The notes below the pieces were generated by a model. The model saw nothing but the letters and a program-made list of their open reading frames with translations. It did no database searches and had not been told where the DNA came from. DNA of 64,000 nucleotides from Medicago truncatula (Eukaryota; Streptophyta; Magnoliopsida; Fabales; Fabaceae): NCBI RefSeq assembly GCF_003473485.1, contig NC_053048.1:29384755-29448754 (forward strand), read 5' to 3'. The position numbers and the translations under genes were made by a program. The first letter of the stretch is position 1. Each line of letters starts with the position of its first letter. Positions 57,838 to 64,000 of the stretch are shown piece by piece.

Positions 57838-58110
57838 TTGCTCAAGGACTCGTCCAAGAGACTTCTCAATGCTCAAGCATACTTGCAGGAGACTTCTAAT
57901 GCTCAAGGTCACTACCAAGAGACTTCTACTACTCAAGGAAAACTCCAAGAGATTTTTATTGCTCCAACACACAGGCAAGAGACTACCAATGCTCAAGGGC
58001 TATGCCAAGAGACTTCTATTGTTTAATTACAATTTAAAGAGACTTATGGCGCTCAAGGATTCTCCAAGAGACTTATGATGCTCAAGCTTCACAAGAAAGA
58101 GACTTCTACT
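57838..58110 (+). repeat. Minisatellite, period about 30-33 bp
   Basis: About eight imperfect units of the type gctcaagg...ccaagagacttct stand in tandem. One frame stays open for a stretch and would give a repeated Q-E-T-S/N-A-Q-G pattern. No start context or gene features support translation. Confidence 0.8.
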
Positions 58111-58882
58111 TGTTTACAGAAAATATAAACAAACTTGTTTTTGCACCAGATAAACAATTGTTGGTGTAAACTAAATAATCTTTGAACAGACTCTTTAAGA
58201 ATTTTAGGATTTTAAGTTACAAAAGTTGAAACGAAAATTTTAAGTGTTTTTGCGTTATATGATTTGGTAGAGTAATGACACGGAAAAAATAGCAAAGTCT
58301 TGTTAATCTTTTTCAGGTCTTTAATTCCTTATATAGGCAGAGATTTGAGAGATGTTGGAGAAGAGTTCCAACACATTAAGAGCCGTTGAGAAGCTTCAAA
58401 TCAAGGACGTTGAGTCATTGCATGATATGGATAAATCTATTTGATAGTCATTCAAAAATCCTTTGCTGAAACAGGAAGTATCTGTTCATTCTTATTGCCC
58501 TTGAAATTCTTTGTCTGTTTCTACATGTGGTTAGAAGAAGATAAAACAATGCTTAGATCATTTGATGTGGACAGCTATAGAAGACGAAAAATCTGACGTG
58601 GAGTCTGAGTCCCTCAGGTTCTTCTGAGGTTTGAAGGTCTTCCAAATTTGATGGGATCTTCTATGTCTGATGATCTCCAAAGAGTCTGATAAGGCAAATC
58701 TTTAGCTTCTGTGAGGCGTCCTTTTCTTTTGATCCAATATGTTCACTTCTGGTTGACCTTTCTTCAGATCTTTTACCATAGTCTTTTGAGCTTCTATTGT
58801 GCTTCTGATGTTTTAATACATCTTCAATATTTTGATGGATATATACTATGATTCTGCACACTTGAACAAATATTAGTATATC

Positions 58883-61800
58883 TGTTATACCCTGATTTTG
58901 GACCTAAAAATACTCGTTCAAATTTCTTTTTTTAACACTGATATTTGTCAATTCTCTGTTATTTTACTCTGAACCTTTACTCTTTTTTCATCTGCATATT
59001 TTAATGTCTCTGTCTCAAAGTATGTTCAATCATGATTTTCTTGCATAAAGCTATCCAAAGTGTTTTCCTTACATTACAAGTCATTTAAGAACTCTCTGAA
59101 ACGTCGCATTACTTTTCTTGCATGTTATTTCAAAAAATCGTACAAAAGGGTATTTTGGTCATTTCCTGCAGTGGAACCCATTTTAGTCCCTGTGTTTGCC
59201 TCTGAGTCTTTTCAACCTATCTGTACGAATTGTTGTTGAGTCTTTGTTTAAAAAAAATCATTTCAAAAATTGCATCTGAGTAAGTTTAGTCCCTAGGGGC
59301 ATTTTGGTCTTTTCCTGTCAAAATTCCGACAGGGAGGTATTTTAAAATACCTCATGTCGGTAATTTGTTCGTTTTAGTCCGTTTGTTGATTTTATTTTTC
59401 GTTTCACTTTACCTTTTTACCAATTACCAATTTTAATTCATTTTATTTTTTATTTACATTTCGGTCCCCCAAAAGAGTCCCAAAATTGCATTTTTGTCCA
59501 ATACTTTTTTTAATTGCATTTTTTTAGTCTTTTTTTTTATTGCAGATTAGTCCTCATATTAACTTTTTTGCAGATTAGTCCATAAGTCCAAAACAGTCCA
59601 GGTGTCAATTTTCCATTGGGTCTCCAATACACATGGCAGGCTATAAATAGTAAATGTGTCAGATCCATCACAATGAGTCAAATCAGAATCAATCACAATC
59701 ACTCTCAAAACAGAATCTTTCTCTCTCTCTCATCCATAACAGAATCAAAACAGAAAAAGCTGAGAAAAAGAGGAAGAACACCAAGAACACTTCATCACCA
59801 AAATCAACAGATCCAAACCGGATCTGCTCCAAAACAGCCCCAACCACCACAAAATCAACAAATCCGAACCGGATTCACTCAAAACCACCGCGAAACATCA
59901 CATCAACACCAAAACGTACCGGATTTTCGAGCAAAAACAACCACAAGCGGAGCAAAACGCGCGCGCGCACGGAGGGGAAAAAGGGAGATTGGAAGTTTTC
60001 CGAAGATTTTTCTCCGTTCTACGACAGAGGTAACACATTTCTCTCCTCTTTTTCTTCATTTTCGCGCGCGCACGTAGTGTAGAAAAGGTGTGAAAAAGTT
60101 TGTTACGGATATGTATTTGTAGATCTAGGCTTGTACGTTCGGATTTTGAAAATTTTGAGGCCGGATTCGGACACTAGAGCGAAAAGGATATCTAGATCCG
60201 TGGTTTTTTTTTTCAAAAAAAGTGTGAAAAATTTTTCAAAGAAAAATGTAGATCTAGTCCGAACCAAACCGTTCTCGCTAAAACTAACGCCGGATTTGTG
60301 TAGAGGAGGTGGTGACAGAACTTTTGATGTAAAAATTTTGAAAAAAAAAGTAGTTTGAATTTTCCGGCGCGGTGGCGCCGCCGGCGGAAACCGGCCGGCC
60401 GCCGCGCCGGAACCACCACCACCTCATGCTCGCCGGCGGCGAGTTCTTAGAGAGAAGGGAGAGCTTCTCTCTCTAAGTTTAACTTAGAGAGAGAAGAGGA
60501 AGAAGTTTATGTGTTTTTTGTGTGAAAAATCCTTTTTATACTCCCTCCGTTCACACGCGCGCGCGTGCGTGCTCTTGTTGTGTTCCCTCGCTTTGTGAAC
60601 CATCAGATCTGGATTCTTCTAAGATCTGATGGCTGCTGTGTGTTTGATTTTGAATCCTGTGTGTGATTTTTTGTGTGGAATATGGTATATCTTCTGTTTG
60701 AACCGTTAGATCTTTGATCTAACGGTCACTGTGCTTCCTGCATTTTTACACTATCTTTTGTGCTTTTTTTTGGACCCTTGGATCTTTGATCCAATGGCTG
60801 TGATGAGATCTTGGGAGTTAGATCTGGACCTCTGGATTCATCCAGCGGACCAGATTAAATCCTGCTGAGCCTTTTTTTTAATTGCTTTTTAATTGTGTTT
60901 TAAATACCTTTTTTACACTTTCTTGGCATTTTATGCTTCGAAAAAATTTTCTAAAAATATTTCCCTATCATTTTGATTTTTCCCCTAAGTTTTAGAATTT
61001 ATTTGCTTATTTTTGCATTTATTTTCTTTACTTTGTTCTTTTAATTCTTGCTCATTAAATTCCATATATGTTCTTGATGCATTTTTTCATATTGTGATAT
61101 TTTGGCATGTGAAATAATGTGTGAAAATATCTCTAGGAATATGATATAATGCTTTGCTTGTGTGTGCTCTTATGATCCTCACATTGTAGCTTAAATTCAA
61201 ACCTTTCAAAAATGGCTATAATGAGGGAATTATAGGTCATATGCATGTATGAGTGTTATACCTAAATTCTAGGTGTATTTTTACCACTTTATTTCATTTC
61301 ATTACTTTTTTTTCTCTCTTGCTATTCTATTCAATTTTGTTTACCTTTCTACTATTTTTATGCTTTATGATACTAACCATCTCATCTCACATTTCATTCA
61401 TCCTATAGTTTTGGCATCATTTTTTCTATTCATTTCTATATCAATTGGGTTTGTAATAATCTTAGATAGATTAGTTCCTTTTAAAATTCTTCACAAAGAC
61501 CATAGCATGTATCTAGGACAATGTAAAGGACTATGGACATTATAAGGGATGTACACCGACACAAGCACCGACACGTACACACGTTGCATGATTACCGCTT
61601 AGATGTATGCTTAGGTTTTACAACGCTTAGAAAAAAAAATCATTTTTCAAAAATATGAATAACCTCATTTGAAAACTTTTTTTTCTAAAATAGGAGTCAA
61701 AACTCCTCATTTCCCTTTTGTTTTCTTAAGAAAAAATCCCAATGAATTTTAATCATACTTAGACTTTATTTTACAAAATAACTACTTCCACCTCACATTT

Positions 61801-62262
61801 TCCAAATCTCATGCCCTTGAGGCCTCTCATCTCCATTCTTCAAAATTCCTTTTTCAAACTTAAAATCAACCAACAAAAACAAAAACAATTTTCGAGAACG
61901 AACTACGTTTGGTTTTGATCCCTTAAAAGGGTACGTAGGCAATGAGTTAAAACTCCTCCAAGCCAAGTAAAATAAAATCTCAATCATCTTCTCTTCCCCC
62001 CATTCTTCACTCAAATAAAATTTCTCTTTTAAATAAGTAGGCAATAAAAATAAAGCGTAGAAATAAATTTAGGAGAACGGTTCTTATGGAGTACCATAAT
62101 CGCTCCGGGTGCCTAACACCTTCCCGTAGTGAAAACGACCCCCGAACTTAGAATCTAAGGGTTTTTTCTCAATTTTGCCCTTCCCAAGAAAAAATAGAGA
62201 ATATCAAAGATTGAAAGGTTCAAGCCTAATTAATGACTTGACACCCGAAAATCGCGATAACA
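58883..62262 (+). mobile_element. Solo LTR of a large gypsy-type (Ogre-like) element
   Basis: This 3,380-bp sequence starts tgttatacc and ends gcgataaca (inverted tgttat/ataaca). It is flanked by atatc at 58878-58882 and 62263-62267. It has no coding frame of known type. An internal TATA box (ctataaatag at 59641-59650) could start transcription. A very GC-rich tract lies at 60361-60440. Length and the ...acgacccccgaac... end region recall Ogre/Tat LTRs of legumes. A solo LTR forms by recombination between the two LTRs of a full element. Confidence 0.8.
59641..59650 (+). promoter_or_regulatory. TATA box of the LTR
   Basis: The motif ctataaatag lies in the U3/R part of the solo LTR, upstream of a C/A-rich leader-like stretch (59680-59900). 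It is the expected place for the element's own promoter. Confidence 0.45.
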
Positions 62263-62267
62263 ATATC

Positions 62268-62632
62268 CAATTGTTCTTTAATGCTTTGTTATCATCAAAA
62301 CCTTAGAGGAATTGTTCAAGAACCTTCTTGTTTCAACATTTTTCACGTTTAAAATGTGTGAGCTGCAACCATTGACAAAAAAAGTACATTTAATGCAAAA
62401 CTACTCCAATTTAAAATGATATTATATTAGAGGCATAGAAAGGTAGTTAGTTTGTGACTAAACTAGTGTTAACTCGTGTCATGCACAAGGTGACAAAATA
62501 TTTATTTAATCTCTACAAAATGCATTATATTTTATTTATCAATGAAATTATAATGCTAAGAGAAAGTTACAAATACAAGCATAATAGAGGATTGAGCTAC
62601 CACATGTGAAAACTAAAAACAAAGTTGATGTG
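62268..62632. other. Spacer between the two inverted LTRs
   Basis: The first ~70 bp (to 62338) seem to belong to the interrupted repeat described at 57656. The rest is AT-rich and unrecognised, with no gene. Confidence 0.4.
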
Positions 62633-64000
62633 TGTTATCGCAATTTTCGGGTGTCAAGTCATTAATTAGGCTTGAACCTTTCAATCTTTGATATTCTCTA
62701 TTTTTTCTTGGGAAGGGCAAAATTGAGAAAAAAACCTTAGAGTCTAAGTTCGGGGGTCGTTTTCGCTACGGGAAGGTGTTAAGCACCCGGAACGATTATG
62801 GTATTCCATAAGAACCGTTCTCCTAAGTTTCTTTCTACGCTTTATTTTTATTGCCTACTTATAAAAAAAAGAAGTTTTATTTGAGTGAAGAATGGGGGGA
62901 GAGAAGATGATTGAGATTTTATTTTACTTGGCTTGGAGGAGTTTTAACTCATTGCCTACGTACCCTTTTAAGGGATCAAAACCAAACGTAGTTCATTCTC
63001 GAAAATTGTTTTTGTTTTTGTTGGTTGATTTTAAGTTTGGAAAAGGAATTTTGAAGAATGGAGATGAGAGGCCTCAAGGGCATGAGATTTGGAAAATGTG
63101 AGGCGGAAGTAGTTATTTTGCAAAATAAAGTCTAAGTATGATTAAAATTCATTAAGATTTTTTTACTTAAGAAAACAAAAGGAAAATGAGGAGTTTTGAC
63201 TCCTATTTTAGAAAAAAGATTTTCAAGTGAGGTTATTCACATTTTTTGGGAAAATGATTTTTGTCTAAGCGTTGTAAAACCTAAGCATACATCTAAACAT
63301 ACATTCCCTAATCATGCATCTAGAATATCCATGTGGGGTGTGTGCATGTGTCGGTGCTCGTGTCGGTGTACATCACTTATAGTGTCCATAGTCCTTTACA
63401 TCGAGTCCTAAATACATACTATGGTCTTGCAAGAATTTAAAAGATGAATTTAAACTAGCCTAAAATATTACATAACCATCTTAACATAGAAATTAAGAAG
63501 AAAAGAAAAAAGAGATAATCTCTAAACTATGAGAAATTGAAATGAAAGAGGTGAAATGCTCATGGGATGAATGAAACATGAAATGAAATGGTTAGTGATA
63601 TAAGGCATGAAAATGGTAAAAAAAAAAAAGGTAAACAAAATTGAATAGAATAGCAAAAAAAGAAAAGAGCAATGAAATGAAATAAAATGGCAAAATATAC
63701 CTAAAATTGGTTATAACACTTAGACATGCACATGACCTATAATTCTCTCATCATAGCAATGTTAAAGGGGTTTGATTTTGAGCTATAATGTGAGGATAAT
63801 AAGGACACATACAAGCCAAGCATTATAACACAATTATAGGAATATTTTACACTTTATTTCTTGACACAAAAAAAAGCACATATATTTTTATCAATTTTAA
63901 TCATGAAAAAGAAAAAGAAACAATCAAAAAGAAAAAGAAAAGAGAGAAAAAAAATAAAAATAAAATACATCAAGAAATATGTAAGAATTTTTAGGAATTT
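62633..64000 (-). mobile_element. Second copy of the same LTR, inverted and partial
   Basis: Read on the minus strand this matches the last ~1.2 kb of the solo LTR (about 61050-62262) with scattered substitutions and indels. Its terminus is at 62633 (tgttatcg on the plus strand). It runs to the window end, so whether it is the LTR of a complete element or another solo LTR cannot be seen. Short open frames at 61793-62044 and 62892-63101 are mirror copies inside the two arms and are not genes. Confidence 0.82.

Larger units (their letters stand above)
57656..62338 (+). repeat. LTR-like repeat interrupted by a solo LTR
   Basis: Sequence from about 57656 to 58882 appears to resume at 62268-62338 (caattgttctttaatgc... 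to ...caaca) beyond the inserted LTR. It contains the minisatellite at 57838-58110. The right end looks like an LTR terminus (caaca). No target duplication was found, so class and ends are inferred. Confidence 0.4.

Noticed and set aside
57838..58078. Open frames with a repeated QETS/AQG pattern
   Set aside because: They are produced by the minisatellite. The repeat keeps two frames open at once and there is no start or promoter context.
57838..58110. CRISPR-like array
   Set aside because: The spacing is irregular, the repeats diverge, the genome is plant and no cas genes are present. It is a minisatellite.
59616..60082. Two long overlapping frames in the LTR
   Set aside because: The low-complexity N/Q/H-rich text comes from a C/A-rich leader. 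Neither frame matches gag or pol.
61793..62044. Two nearly identical small proteins at 61793-62044 and 62892-63101
   Set aside because: They are mirror images inside the two LTR arms with no known domain. They share sequence because the LTRs do.

Overview
The window is plant nuclear DNA, almost certainly from a legume of the clover/medic/pea group. The reasons are AT-rich intergenic DNA, intronless L-type lectin receptor kinase genes, L1-type LINEs with a C-terminal RNase H domain, and abundant legume-style SINE, MITE and large-LTR debris. There is no sign of bacterial, organellar or viral gene organisation and no CRISPR array. Without database access the species stays unnamed.

Five host genes look intact. 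Three are L-type lectin receptor-like kinases: 3481-5514 (-, clade IV-like), 11956-14004 (-) and 24209-26203 (+). The last two resemble LecRK-S.4 and stand head to head about 10 kb apart. A single-exon DUF3475/DUF668 (PSI-like) gene lies at 27127-28584 (-). A three-exon DUF604 / fringe-like glycosyltransferase lies at 49166-52073 (-). The kinases are cell-surface receptors and the PSI-like family is linked to growth signalling. Their adjacency is physical, and the sequence shows no shared pathway.

Most of the rest is transposable elements, often nested. (1) 1-2717: a diverged repeat and a LINE 3' remnant. (2) 8.5-24.1 kb: LINE tails, a Stowaway MITE, SINEs, a copia-type primer-binding site and a fold-back region at 20.15-20.83 kb. 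(3) 29.0-37.9 kb: a hAT MITE, then a 5'-truncated LINE with a 14-bp target duplication. That LINE is split by a 3.7-kb CACTA element carrying an Ulp1-protease fragment and a probable membrane-transporter fragment. (4) 38.7-48 kb: a near-palindromic MITE, a broken duplicate of the DUF3475 gene and its upstream DNA, a LINE interrupted by a 1.1-kb insertion, and a further LINE ruin. (5) 53.5-56.7 kb: a hAT transposon inside another hAT-like element, both with exact 8-bp duplications. (6) 57.1-64 kb: a SINE, a repeat with a ~33-bp minisatellite, and a 3.38-kb solo LTR (5-bp duplication ATATC) facing a second LTR copy in inverted orientation, which runs off the window end.

No clearly new multi-gene system is visible. 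The best leads are the gene-capturing CACTA element inside the LINE, the LTR-on-LTR inverted repeat, the GTTAAC-rich fold-back region, and the changed 3' end of the third receptor kinase.
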